From Candidatus Peregrinibacteria bacterium (lineage in GTDB: Bacteria; Patescibacteriota; Gracilibacteria; UBA1369; UBA12463), in contig JAHFJT010000063.1 in assembly GCA_023245695.1 (NCBI GenBank), positions 1 to 5,772 on the forward strand: a stretch of DNA of 5,772 bases, in the 5' to 3' direction. Every line of letters starts with the position of its first letter. Position 1 is the first letter of the stretch. Shown piece by piece: positions 1-5,634 of this stretch. The notes beneath the pieces were generated by a model that searched no databases, had not been told where the DNA came from, and saw nothing but the letters and a program-made list of their open reading frames with translations. A program made the position numbers and the translations under genes.

Positions 1-1
1 G

Positions 2-1123
2 ACAATGGTTGGAGGTAAGCCACTTATTGAGTATACGCTTCAGCCATTTCTCGAATCGAGAAAAATTACTGACATCGTGATCGTCTGCAATAAGGAAAAT
101 AAAAAACGGATTTCCGGTATATTTCCAAAGAAAAAATTTCCACACACCCACCTCTGTCTCGGTGGCGATTCTCGTTTTGAGTCTGCGAAAAATGGCTTTT
201 TATACGCAGAAAAGCATATCTCGTCGGAGAAGAAGTCGACCATTCTCTTTCATAACTGCGGCAATGTGCTCGTGACTCGCAAAGAAATTGAACAGTCGAT
301 TATCATGGCGAAAAAAACAGGCGCCTGCATCGTGGCACGCCCCGCATCGGACACGCTCAAAAAAATCGACACGACAAAAATGTATGTTACCAAAACCATC
401 GATCGCTCAGAAATTATTCACGCCGAAACACCACAGACATTTCAGTATGGCATGCTTAAAAAAGCTTATACAGAAGCGAAAAAACTGCACAAAACCTATA
501 CCGATGAGTCCTCCCTTGTGGAGTCGATAGGACAGAAAATTTCCTGGATCCCGGCATCGACATTTAATAGAAAAATCACGACACAGTACGACCTCCTGCT
601 CACGAAAATGATTCTCGAAAAAGATGACGCAGTATCTGAAAAGAAAATAGTATTTGGACTTGGAACTGATACGCATCGATTCGAAAAACCGTCAAAAAAT
701 GTACGAAAAAAATCACTCACACTCTGTGGAGTGCAGTTCTCAAAGTATCCAAAGCTCGATGCAGATTCGGATGGGGACGTGGCACTTCACGCGCTCACTA
801 CAGCCATTTCGCAAGCACTGGGACAGGGATCACTCGGAACCTTCGCAACGACCATGTATAAAGATAACATTATAGACAGTAAAAAATACCTCGAATACAT
901 TCTCTATGAAGCAAAAAGACAACAAAAAATTATTACCCATGTAGGCCTGAATTTCGAGTGCCAAGAGCCAAAAATCGATCCTCTCGTTCCTCTGCTCAAG
1001 GCTTCTCTTACACGTATCCTCAATCTTCCTGAGGCAGAAATTGGTATCACGGCTACGACTGGCGAGAAATGTGTCTCAAAAAAAATCACCTGCATGGCAA
1101 TCGTAACGCTGCAGAGGTTGTAA
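2..1123 (+). CDS. ispDF: Bifunctional IspD/IspF (MEP cytidylyltransferase + MEcPP synthase), 5'-partial
   Basis: This fused enzyme of the MEP isoprenoid pathway would join CTP and MEP to give CDP-ME (IspD half) and cyclise CDP-ME2P to MEcPP with loss of CMP (IspF half). The frame is open to the left edge. The Met at 5 lies in the GKPLIEYTL strand that normally follows the IspD nucleotide-binding AAGxGxR motif, so the true start and that motif are outside the window. Numbering from Met 5: IspD motifs are GGDSRFESAKNGF (53-65), DTLKK (116-120), R134, TPQTF (142-146), TDESS (166-170) and K190. IspF starts near 214 with the zinc ligands D222, H224 (GTDTHRF) and H262, then SDGDVALHAL (255-264), QEPKI (320-324) and TTGEK (351-355). 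Odd points: the IspD HDAARP motif reads HNCGNV, and several IspF pocket residues differ from E. coli. Family assignment is strong; full activity of both halves is inferred. It converges on the next gene with a 13-bp gap. Confidence 0.92.
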   Translation, partial: TMVGGKPLIEYTLQPFLESRKITDIVIVCNKENKKRISGIFPKKKFPHTHLCLGGDSRFESAKNGFLYAEKHISSEKKSTILFHNCGNVLVTRKEIEQSIIMAKKTGACIVARPASDTLKKIDTTKMYVTKTIDRSEIIHAETPQTFQYGMLKKAYTEAKKLHKTYTDESSLVESIGQKISWIPASTFNRKITTQYDLLLTKMILEKDDAVSEKKIVFGLGTDTHRFEKPSKNVRKKSLTLCGVQFSKYPKLDADSDGDVALHALTTAISQALGQGSLGTFATTMYKDNIIDSKKYLEYILYEAKRQQKIITHVGLNFECQEPKIDPLVPLLKASLTRILNLPEAEIGITATTGEKCVSKKITCMAIVTLQRL

Positions 1124-1136
1124 AAGCGAAAAAATA

Positions 1137-1943
1137 TTATATGAGGTGCCCAAGTTTACGCAGACGTTCGGCTTTTTCAGCTTTGCGGGCGTTAGCAAAA
1201 GATGCTCCCCACTGATTAAGGGTATCCTGAGCAACGTCGCGAGGTTTTGGGATATTAAGAATAACGCTTGAAGTTTTCGAAGGAGAGAGCGTGGTATGAA
1301 GCTCGGAGCGAACCGCACCTCGACAGGATGCAATCGGAGAAGTGATAACCTGTTCGATGATCTCTCCAAGGGTTGATAGAAATTCATCGCCAGGAGTGCA
1401 GGTATAGGCATCGTGAGAAAGAGTAAGAAGACTTTCGCGATCCCCGTCGACATAGACCATGCCAAGAGAGTTTTTGCCAGAAAGATCAGCACGGATATAG
1501 GCGAACTCTGGATAGTTCATCGCACAGCTCTCAAATGCTGACACCCAGCTCTGAGGAATGGCAAGCCCATCACCAATGCTTAAGACAAAAACAACGCGAT
1601 GAGAAGCGATGGTGTGAGAAAAGTATTCACGGACTCCGTCCTTTGTGAGAGAAGGGAGATCGCCTGCTTCATAGTGGCGCGTGGGAGCAGGAGCGGAAGG
1701 TGGGTTAGTGGGTGTTTTCGAAGCAGGACGAAGAGCAAATACCCTATTGCGAATGTCGTCGACAGATAGGCGTGATGAGCGTATGTCGGCTACTGGCGAT
1801 GTTATGCCACCTCGACTCGTACGTGCGCGAAGTGGTGTATAGTAATCCGATGGATGCTGGGATACGGGAGGAGGTGATCGCTGAACGAGATCCGTAATTG
1901 TCGGAGAAAACCTATCGTGAGAAAAGTGTTCAGAATCAGCCAT
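1137..1943 (-). CDS. Hypothetical protein, disordered N-terminus, possible thioredoxin-like C-terminal domain
   Basis: I do not recognise this 268-residue protein. With the start at 1943 (MADSEHFSHDRF), residues 1 to about 95 are rich in Ser, Pro, Arg and Thr and look disordered. Residues about 100-200 look folded: a hydrophobic strand (VVFVLSIGDG), a helix (SWVSAFESCAMNYP), a strand (FAYIRADLSG), another strand (LGMVYVDGD) and a final helix (FLSTLGEIIEQVI). That order resembles a thioredoxin fold, but the CxxC pair is missing, so a redox role is not supported. The C-terminal tail is basic (ANARKAEKAERLRKLG). There is no signal peptide or membrane segment. The frame stays open upstream to ATGs at 1973, 2006 and 2024, but a promoter-like pair (TCGACA, 17 bp, TATACA at 1973-2001) predicts transcription from about 1966, which favours 1943. 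No Shine-Dalgarno is visible. The gene lies antisense between ispDF and ispE. The coding call is fairly secure; the fold is a guess. Confidence 0.75.
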   Translation of the reverse strand: MADSEHFSHDRFSPTITDLVQRSPPPVSQHPSDYYTPLRARTSRGGITSPVADIRSSRLSVDDIRNRVFALRPASKTPTNPPSAPAPTRHYEAGDLPSLTKDGVREYFSHTIASHRVVFVLSIGDGLAIPQSWVSAFESCAMNYPEFAYIRADLSGKNSLGMVYVDGDRESLLTLSHDAYTCTPGDEFLSTLGEIIEQVITSPIASCRGAVRSELHTTLSPSKTSSVILNIPKPRDVAQDTLNQWGASFANARKAEKAERLRKLGHLI

Positions 1944-1972
1944 AAATATTGGGTAGATAGCAAACCCGCCCA

Positions 1973-2001
1973 TGTATAATATAATAAATGACTCCTGTCG
2001 A
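1973..2001 (-). promoter_or_regulatory. Putative promoter of the hypothetical - strand gene
   Basis: On the - strand, TCGACA (1996-2001) is followed after 17 bp by TATACA (1973-1978). This resembles a sigma-70 type promoter and predicts a start near 1966, giving a leader of about 22 bases before the ATG at 1943. Its -10 box overlaps the + strand TATAAT assigned to ispE. Confidence 0.4.
1975..1980 (+). promoter_or_regulatory. Putative -10 box of ispE
   Basis: A consensus TATAAT lies 43 bases before the ispE ATG at 2023 and predicts a transcription start near 1987. No convincing -35 is visible; TTGGGT at 1949-1954 is 20 bp away, which is too far for a standard promoter. The box overlaps the alternative upstream ATG at 1972, which argues against that start. 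Confidence 0.45.
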
Positions 2002-2022
2002 GCCATATTCAGACATTTTTTC

Positions 2023-2823
2023 ATGAAACAGCTTCAAATCCAATCTCCTGCCAAGCTTAATCTCACACTAGATATCCTAGAAAAAGGCAAAAATGGGTAT
2101 CATCGAGTGCGATCCATCATGATGCCCGACTGGGATCTCGTTGACGAAATGGCGTTTACAAAAGCCAAAAAACATGGAATCCATCTGGCGGTGAAAGGAG
2201 TTGGAGCACATATATTCCGACAGGAAAATAAAAATCTGGTAATGCTGGCCGCCCAGGCATTTTTTTCAACGGCACATATTACACCCGCCATCGCGATCGA
2301 ACTTCATAAGCACATTCCACTCGCGTCTGGCCTGGGCGGCGGCTCAAGCAATGCTGCTACCACCCTCCTCGGCCTCAACAGGCTCTACAGCTCTCCTCTT
2401 TCACAAAAACAGCTCCTCGCTCTCGCCAAAGCCCTTGGTACTGATGTGCCTTTTTTTCTCGATCCCCAGCTCGCTCTCGCCACCCACTTCGGCGAAAAAA
2501 TTACGCCCATTAAGCGTCTCGTAAAAAAACTTCCAACGGCCACCCTCCACTTCTCAAAAATAAAAAAACACTCCACGAAAAACCAGTATGCACGTCTCGA
2601 CCTCTCCCTCTGTGGCAACAAAAAATCTCAAACAGCCCTCCTCCTCCGCCACCTTAAAACCTCGCCAAAAATCTGGGACGCCTCATGGAACGCCCTCCTC
2701 CACAACGACTTCGAGCAGCTCTTCAAGAAGGCAAAATCACCCGCATCAAAAAAACAGACTTCGAAAATCACCTACCTCACCGGATCTGGCCCAGCGCGAT
2801 TTACGATTCGCTCGACAGTTTGA
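2023..2823 (+). CDS. ispE: 4-diphosphocytidyl-2-C-methyl-D-erythritol kinase, C-terminally short
   Basis: This cytosolic GHMP kinase phosphorylates CDP-ME with ATP to give CDP-ME2P, the step between the two activities of the upstream ispDF. The 266-residue protein starts with MKQLQIQSPAKLNLTLDI, which matches the IspE N-terminus; the frame extends to an ATG at 1972, but those 17 extra residues are not family-like and overlap a TATAAT box. Catalytic K11 and D141 (TDVPFFL) are present. The ATP-binding glycine loop PLASGLGGGSSNAA (99-112) carries Asn110 where Asp is usual. HNDFE (227-231) and the C-terminal GHMP motif TGSGPARF (253-260) are also present. Only about ten residues follow the GSG, whereas E. 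coli IspE continues for some 30 more, so the last strand and helix appear to be lost. The final 23 bp overlap the convergent ORF6N gene. There is no Shine-Dalgarno before the start. The family call is strong; whether the short form is active is unknown. Confidence 0.93.
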   Translation: MKQLQIQSPAKLNLTLDILEKGKNGYHRVRSIMMPDWDLVDEMAFTKAKKHGIHLAVKGVGAHIFRQENKNLVMLAAQAFFSTAHITPAIAIELHKHIPLASGLGGGSSNAATTLLGLNRLYSSPLSQKQLLALAKALGTDVPFFLDPQLALATHFGEKITPIKRLVKKLPTATLHFSKIKKHSTKNQYARLDLSLCGNKKSQTALLLRHLKTSPKIWDASWNALLHNDFEQLFKKAKSPASKKQTSKITYLTGSGPARFTIRSTV

Positions 2824-3337
2824 ATCCAATTTTCCGTTTAGATTTCTCCTCCTTCGTGTAGCTCAATAGTCGTTTAATTGCAAAAAATATGGAACGGAAT
2901 TGAACATCATATTTCTTTTCCAGCTCATCAATCCTCTCGCGTAAGTCTTTATGATCTTCAAGTATCTCTCGAATCCGCGTAAACATGCGCATGATCTGAA
3001 TATTTACCTGTATAGCACGCTCACTTCGCAACACGCTTGAAAGCATGGCGACACCCTGTTCCGTGAACGCAAGAGGAGGTTTTCTTAATCCCATAGTGAT
3101 AGAATTGGAAGTCACAAGTTGTGACTTCCAATTTTCCATCTCATCTTTTGTGAGCTGAAGCATAAAATCCTCAGGAAATCTCGCAACATTACGCTTCACA
3201 GCCTGATTCAAAACCTTCGTCACCACTCCATACATCTCCGCGAGATCTCGATCAATCATCACCTTTCGGCCTCGAATAATATAAATTTTCCGACTGATGA
3301 CATCGTCAGTAAGCGAAATAGTTTTAAGTTTTTTCAT
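2801..3337 (-). CDS. ORF6N-domain (KilA-N/Bro-related) DNA-binding protein
   Basis: This 178-residue protein matches the ORF6N family, known from phage antirepressor-type proteins and also found as standalone chromosomal genes. Visible motifs in order: IYIIRGRKVMIDRDLAEMYGV (residues 18-38), TKVLNQAVKRNVARFPEDFMLQL (40-62), SQLVTS (72-77), then RKPPLAFTEQGVAMLSSVL (85-103) and AIQVNIQIMRMFTRIRE (108-124). A charged heptad-like stretch (125-145) probably forms a coiled coil, and the end KRKIGFKL is basic as in relatives. Length is normal for the family. DNA binding is inferred from the family; the target and role are unknown. The coding sequence contains a perfect 31-bp palindrome (residues 69-79). 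Its 3' end overlaps ispE by 23 bp. It follows recR on the same strand with a 101-bp gap that holds an inverted repeat, so it may have its own control. There is no Shine-Dalgarno. It could be a cargo or mobile-derived gene, but no integrase or insertion sequence accompanies it. Confidence 0.9.
   Translation of the reverse strand: MKKLKTISLTDDVISRKIYIIRGRKVMIDRDLAEMYGVVTKVLNQAVKRNVARFPEDFMLQLTKDEMENWKSQLVTSNSITMGLRKPPLAFTEQGVAMLSSVLRSERAIQVNIQIMRMFTRIREILEDHKDLRERIDELEKKYDVQFRSIFFAIKRLLSYTKEEKSKRKIGFKLSSES
3103..3133. repeat. Perfect 15-bp inverted repeat with 1-base centre inside the ORF6N gene
   Basis: The arm AATTGGAAGTCACAA (3103-3117) is followed by a single G (3118) and then its exact reverse complement TTGTGACTTCCAATT (3119-3133). 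All 15 positions pair. It lies wholly within coding sequence, covering residues 69-79 (NWKSQLVTSNS) of the ORF6N protein. The mRNA could fold it into a hairpin with a stem of about 14 bp and a three-base loop. As DNA it is a two-fold symmetric site suited to a dimeric binding protein. No terminator-like U-tract follows on the gene's own strand. Confidence 0.95.
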
Positions 3338-3346
3338 GCAAAAAAT

Positions 3347-3377
3347 GGTTAGGATTCGTTAATCCTACCACCCTAAC
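3347..3377. promoter_or_regulatory. Imperfect inverted repeat upstream of the ORF6N gene, possible operator
   Basis: GGTTAGGATT (3347-3356), the spacer CGTT, and AATCCTACC (3361-3369) form an inverted repeat with one unmatched base. A third related half-site, CCTAAC, follows at 3372-3377. The array begins 10 bases upstream of the ORF6N start at 3337. A weak - strand promoter (ATGTTA at 3401-3406, 17 bp, TGTAAT at 3378-3383) would start transcription near 3371 and place the repeat in the leader. An autoregulatory operator or a leader hairpin is plausible; the function is inferred only from position. Confidence 0.4.
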
Positions 3378-3438
3378 ATTACAGGCGCGTAACAAAAACA
3401 TAACATTTTTTAAAGCCAGGGTCGGCCACAAAGGCCCC

Positions 3439-4047
3439 CTACTCCACCCCCATGCGCCCCGTCATCGCTCTCGAAATAGTGCTTTCGTCCGCATAGCCAA
3501 GTTCTCCACCAACGGGCAATCCTCGCGCGATACGTGTGACGCGTACACCCTCATACGGCTTCAGCATTTTTCCAATATAGAGCGCCGTCGTTTCGCCTTC
3601 CACGCTTGGATTCACCGCAAGAATAATCTCCTTAATACCACCCTCCTTCACGCGTTTTTCAAGATCATATAACTTCAAATCCTCGGGTCCGATGCCATCA
3701 ATTGGCGACAAGACGCCATGCAGCACATGATACACGCCTCGAAACGATCGTGACTTTTCGATCGCCACGACATCCAACACATTTTCGACCACACAGATCG
3801 TTCCCTGCTGTCGCTCCTGGTCACTACAGATATTGCACGGATCTTGATCCGCCAAATGCCAGCAACGCGAACAGAACTCTACGCCATCTTTCATATTCAA
3901 AACAGAATCCCCGAGATCCTTGATACGAGTATGTGGTGAGTGCAGGAGATGGATCGCCAATCGTTCAGCCGTCTTCGGCCCAATACCGGGAAGTCGAGAA
4001 AACTCATCGATCAAATTCTGAATAGATTTCGGGAGGAAGGAGCTCAT
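3439..4047 (-). CDS. recR: Recombination mediator protein RecR
   Basis: RecR acts in RecF-pathway recombinational repair, forming a DNA-clamping ring and, with RecO, helping RecA load on SSB-coated single strands. The 202-residue length is typical. Domains in order: a helix-hairpin-helix (LPGIGPKTAERLAIHLL, 19-35); a four-cysteine zinc finger (C59, C62, C71, C74); a Toprim domain from about 83, with TICVVE (83-88), YHVLHGVLSPIDGIGP (106-121) and NPSVEGETTALYI (146-158); and the C-terminal Walker B-like segment TRIARGLPVGGELGYADEST (171-190). That last motif has Gly184 where Glu or Asp is common. The start at 4047 gives the standard N-terminus (SSFLPKSIQNLIDEFSRLPGIG). A TATAAT only 11 bases upstream predicts a leader of about five bases, so the message looks near-leaderless. 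The usual dnaX-ybaB-recR neighbours are absent. It diverges from the lipoprotein gene. Confidence 0.97.
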   Translation of the reverse strand: MSSFLPKSIQNLIDEFSRLPGIGPKTAERLAIHLLHSPHTRIKDLGDSVLNMKDGVEFCSRCWHLADQDPCNICSDQERQQGTICVVENVLDVVAIEKSRSFRGVYHVLHGVLSPIDGIGPEDLKLYDLEKRVKEGGIKEIILAVNPSVEGETTALYIGKMLKPYEGVRVTRIARGLPVGGELGYADESTISRAMTGRMGVE

Positions 4048-4058
4048 AGTGAAGCCAG

Positions 4059-4085
4059 ATTATACCAAAATGCCCCCTTTACCAA
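4059..4085 (-). promoter_or_regulatory. Putative recR promoter giving a very short leader
   Basis: On the - strand, TTGGTA (4080-4085) precedes a perfect TATAAT (4059-4064) with a 15-bp gap, short of the usual 16-18. The -10 box predicts a start near 4052, five bases before the recR ATG at 4047. The same TTGGTA occurs before the last gene of the window. Confidence 0.5.
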
Positions 4086-4177
4086 CTCGATACACTTGGC
4101 GTACCAGCAAAATTCTTGTACACGTTACACTTTCCCAGGCGTATTATGGTGTAGCTTCAATATTTCACCCAAATCTC

Positions 4178-4975
4178 ATGAAATCCCGATACACACTCGT
4201 AGCCTTCCTTCTCACGGCCAGCATGCTTACCGCATGTTCCAGTCAGCCAGCGACCCCAAGTCCATCTCAGAATAACCCAGCGCCAGCAGCGCAGACGCCA
4301 GCAAGCACACCTGCGGCTCCAGCAACTCCAGCTGAAACACCGTCTTCTACTGACGCCACGCTCCCTGTGAAGTTCACAATGTCTGACGATTTCAAAACCG
4401 TCTCCATTACAAAAGGCACAAAGCTTGCCGCAACAGTCACCGTCGTCAATAAGCCAAGCACTGGTCCTATGGTCAATACACTCAAGGAAACGTCAAAGAG
4501 CGTCTACTTCAACACCTGCGACACCGGATTCGGCGGATACATTCTGTACGCCTTCTGTTACGGACCAACCTACCGCTTCGACCGCACGACAGATACAGTC
4601 ACAAAGATCCTCAGCGACGGTCAGGTCTTCGATGTCTCACCAAATGAGGATCAGATCGTCTGGGTGGAGAATGGCTCTAAGAGTGCCCACCAGTTCAAAA
4701 TTCGTACGATTGCCACGGGTAAAGACCAGGTCATCACCTCGCCAACTGTACCAGCAAAGTATGGCCAGTATGGCGACGCTAAATTCTCACCCGACGCGAA
4801 AAAGATCGCCTTCGCTGCAGCCATCGGAGACTCAGAAAAAGAGCAAGGGAGTGTAATTGTTGCGGATATAGCGACCGGAAAACTCACATACGTCGTCCAA
4901 GACAAAGCGGATGCGATCTACACCATCAAAGGCTGGAAAGATGTGAACACCGTCGACTATGTTATGCAGCAGTAG
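4178..4975 (+). CDS. Putative lipoprotein with propeller-like (PD40/TolB-type) repeats
   Basis: This 265-residue protein is probably exported and lipid-anchored. Starting at 4178, it has a basic start (MKSR), a hydrophobic stretch (YTLVAFLLTASM) and a lipobox LTAC with Cys20 as the predicted lipidation site. The frame is open to 4049, but only the 4178 start puts the signal peptide at the N-terminus. Residues 21 to about 65 form a Pro/Ala/Ser/Thr-rich linker, typical of a flexible tether. The rest is beta-rich. Segments such as FDVSPNEDQIVWVENG and AKFSPDAKKIAFAAA, followed by SVIVADIATGKLTYVV, resemble the strands of WD40-like/PD40 beta-propeller repeats seen in TolB. Two cysteines (NTCDTGF and AFCYGP) could form a disulfide. 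The propeller is incomplete for a full TolB, so at most a few blades are present. No substrate or partner can be named. It converges with folE across a 1-bp gap. The lipoprotein call is firm; the fold is tentative. Confidence 0.85.
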   Translation: MKSRYTLVAFLLTASMLTACSSQPATPSPSQNNPAPAAQTPASTPAAPATPAETPSSTDATLPVKFTMSDDFKTVSITKGTKLAATVTVVNKPSTGPMVNTLKETSKSVYFNTCDTGFGGYILYAFCYGPTYRFDRTTDTVTKILSDGQVFDVSPNEDQIVWVENGSKSAHQFKIRTIATGKDQVITSPTVPAKYGQYGDAKFSPDAKKIAFAAAIGDSEKEQGSVIVADIATGKLTYVVQDKADAIYTIKGWKDVNTVDYVMQQ

Positions 4976-4976
4976 C

Positions 4977-5531
4977 TTACTTCCCGATCAGCTGTAAAAA
5001 CTCACTTCGCGTCTTGTCATTTTTTTTGAAGAGACCAAGCTGCGCCGACGTCGTCACGGTGCTGCTCTGTTTCTCAACACCTCGCGCCATCATGCAGAGA
5101 TGCTGCGCCTCAAGCACGACACCCACACCCTTCGCATCGAGCAGTTTCTCGAGTGCGTTGGCAATCTGTGACGTAAGCCGTTCTTGATTTTGAAGACGTC
5201 GTGAAAAAATCTCTACCACCCGTGGAAGTTTGGAGAGGCCGATGATCTTGCCATTCGGAATATACCCGATATGCGCCTTCCCGAAGAACGAGAGCATGTG
5301 ATGTTCGCAGGTCGAGTAGAACTCTATATTTTTCGCCACGATCATCTGGTCGTAGTTTTCGCCATCGAAAACGGTCAGAACATCCTCGGGTTTTTTCGAG
5401 TAGCCAGAAAAGAGCGCCTCGTACGATTCGGCAACTCGGCGGGGAGTTTCGAGTAAACCCTCACGTCCAGAGTCCTCCCCGATCGCGCGGATGAGCTCCT
5501 GTATAGCCTGTTCGATAGATGATTTGTCCAT
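4977..5531 (-). CDS. folE: GTP cyclohydrolase I (FolE)
   Basis: This homodecameric cytosolic zinc enzyme converts GTP to 7,8-dihydroneopterin triphosphate, the entry to folate and other pterins. The protein is 184 residues from the start at 5531 and resembles the Bacillus-type short form. Motifs: an N-terminal helix ([15 protein letters not shown]), [22 protein letters not shown], the zinc-binding segment [20 protein letters not shown] (ligands C75 and H78), [34 protein letters not shown] (third ligand C146) and a C-terminal SAQLGLF...TRSEFL. All key residues are present. An upstream ATG at 5543 would add MTLA, but its AT forms part of a TACAAT -10 box (5542-5547), so 5531 is preferred; 5543 remains possible. 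No folate or queuosine gene is adjacent, so the downstream use of the product cannot be read here. It diverges from the gene at the right edge. Confidence 0.95.
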   Translation of the reverse strand: MDKSSIEQAIQELIRAIGEDSGREGLLETPRRVAESYEALFSGYSKKPEDVLTVFDGENYDQMIVAKNIEFYSTCEHHMLSFFGKAHIGYIPNGKIIGLSKLPRVVEIFSRRLQNQERLTSQIANALEKLLDAKGVGVVLEAQHLCMMARGVEKQSSTVTTSAQLGLFKKNDKTRSEFLQLIGK

Positions 5532-5541
5532 AGCGAGCGTC

Positions 5542-5570
5542 ATTGTAGGCTATGCGATAAGCAAAATCAA
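5542..5570 (-). promoter_or_regulatory. Putative folE promoter
   Basis: On the - strand, TTGATT (5565-5570), a 17-bp spacer and TACAAT (5542-5547) form a good sigma-70 type promoter. The predicted start near 5535 lies four bases before the ATG at 5531 and downstream of the alternative ATG at 5543. This decides the start choice and implies a near-leaderless message. Confidence 0.5.
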
Positions 5571-5580
5571 CCTAGGGGCG

Positions 5581-5610
5581 TTGGTAAAGAGGTGAAATAT
5601 GTGCTATAAT
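5581..5610 (+). promoter_or_regulatory. Putative promoter of the right-edge gene, extended -10
   Basis: TTGGTA (5581-5586), an 18-bp spacer and TATAAT (5605-5610), with TG one base before the box (TGCTATAAT), make the best promoter in the window. The predicted start is near 5617, giving a leader of about 18 bases before the ATG at 5635. It stands back to back with the folE promoter. Confidence 0.6.
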
Positions 5611-5634
5611 AAGCAGATCCCCTCGATCATCCTT

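Noticed and set aside
5..7. ATG at 5 as the start of ispDF
   Set aside because: It falls inside the conserved IspD segment GKPLIEYTL, the frame is open to the left edge, and the nucleotide-binding N-terminus is missing, so this is an internal Met of a cut gene.
1076..1492. A 138-codon open frame on the - strand
   Set aside because: It overlaps the hypothetical gene and the end of ispDF in another frame, and its product has no recognisable motif.
1972..2022. Upstream in-frame start of ispE
   Set aside because: The extra 17 residues are unlike IspE and the ATG overlaps the TATAAT box that probably drives the gene.
2821..2823. TGA recoded as Gly, as in some CPR relatives
   Set aside because: All genes read intact with TGA as stop, ispE ends in TGA, and reading through it gives no IspE-like sequence in any frame.
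2801..2869. Sequencing frameshift restoring the IspE C-terminus
   Set aside because: The other two frames past 2800 run only about 20 residues further and do not clearly match the IspE end, so I treat the short form as real but unproven.
3419..3439. Hairpin GGCC-acaaa-GGCC after recR as a terminator
   Set aside because: The stem is only four pairs plus weak flanks, and no run of T follows on the recR strand.
4125..4147. TTACAC and TATTAT as a promoter for the lipoprotein gene
   Set aside because: The boxes are only 11 bp apart; the alternative TTGTAC at 4116-4121 is 20 bp away. Neither spacing is convincing, so no promoter is called in this 130-bp gap for the + strand.
4049..4177. Upstream in-frame start of the lipoprotein gene
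   Set aside because: It would bury the signal peptide 43 residues inside the protein; 4178 puts the lipobox at the normal place.
4425..4856. A 143-codon open frame on the + strand
   Set aside because: It lies wholly within the lipoprotein gene in another frame, and its Ser/Arg/Gln-rich product shows no family motif.
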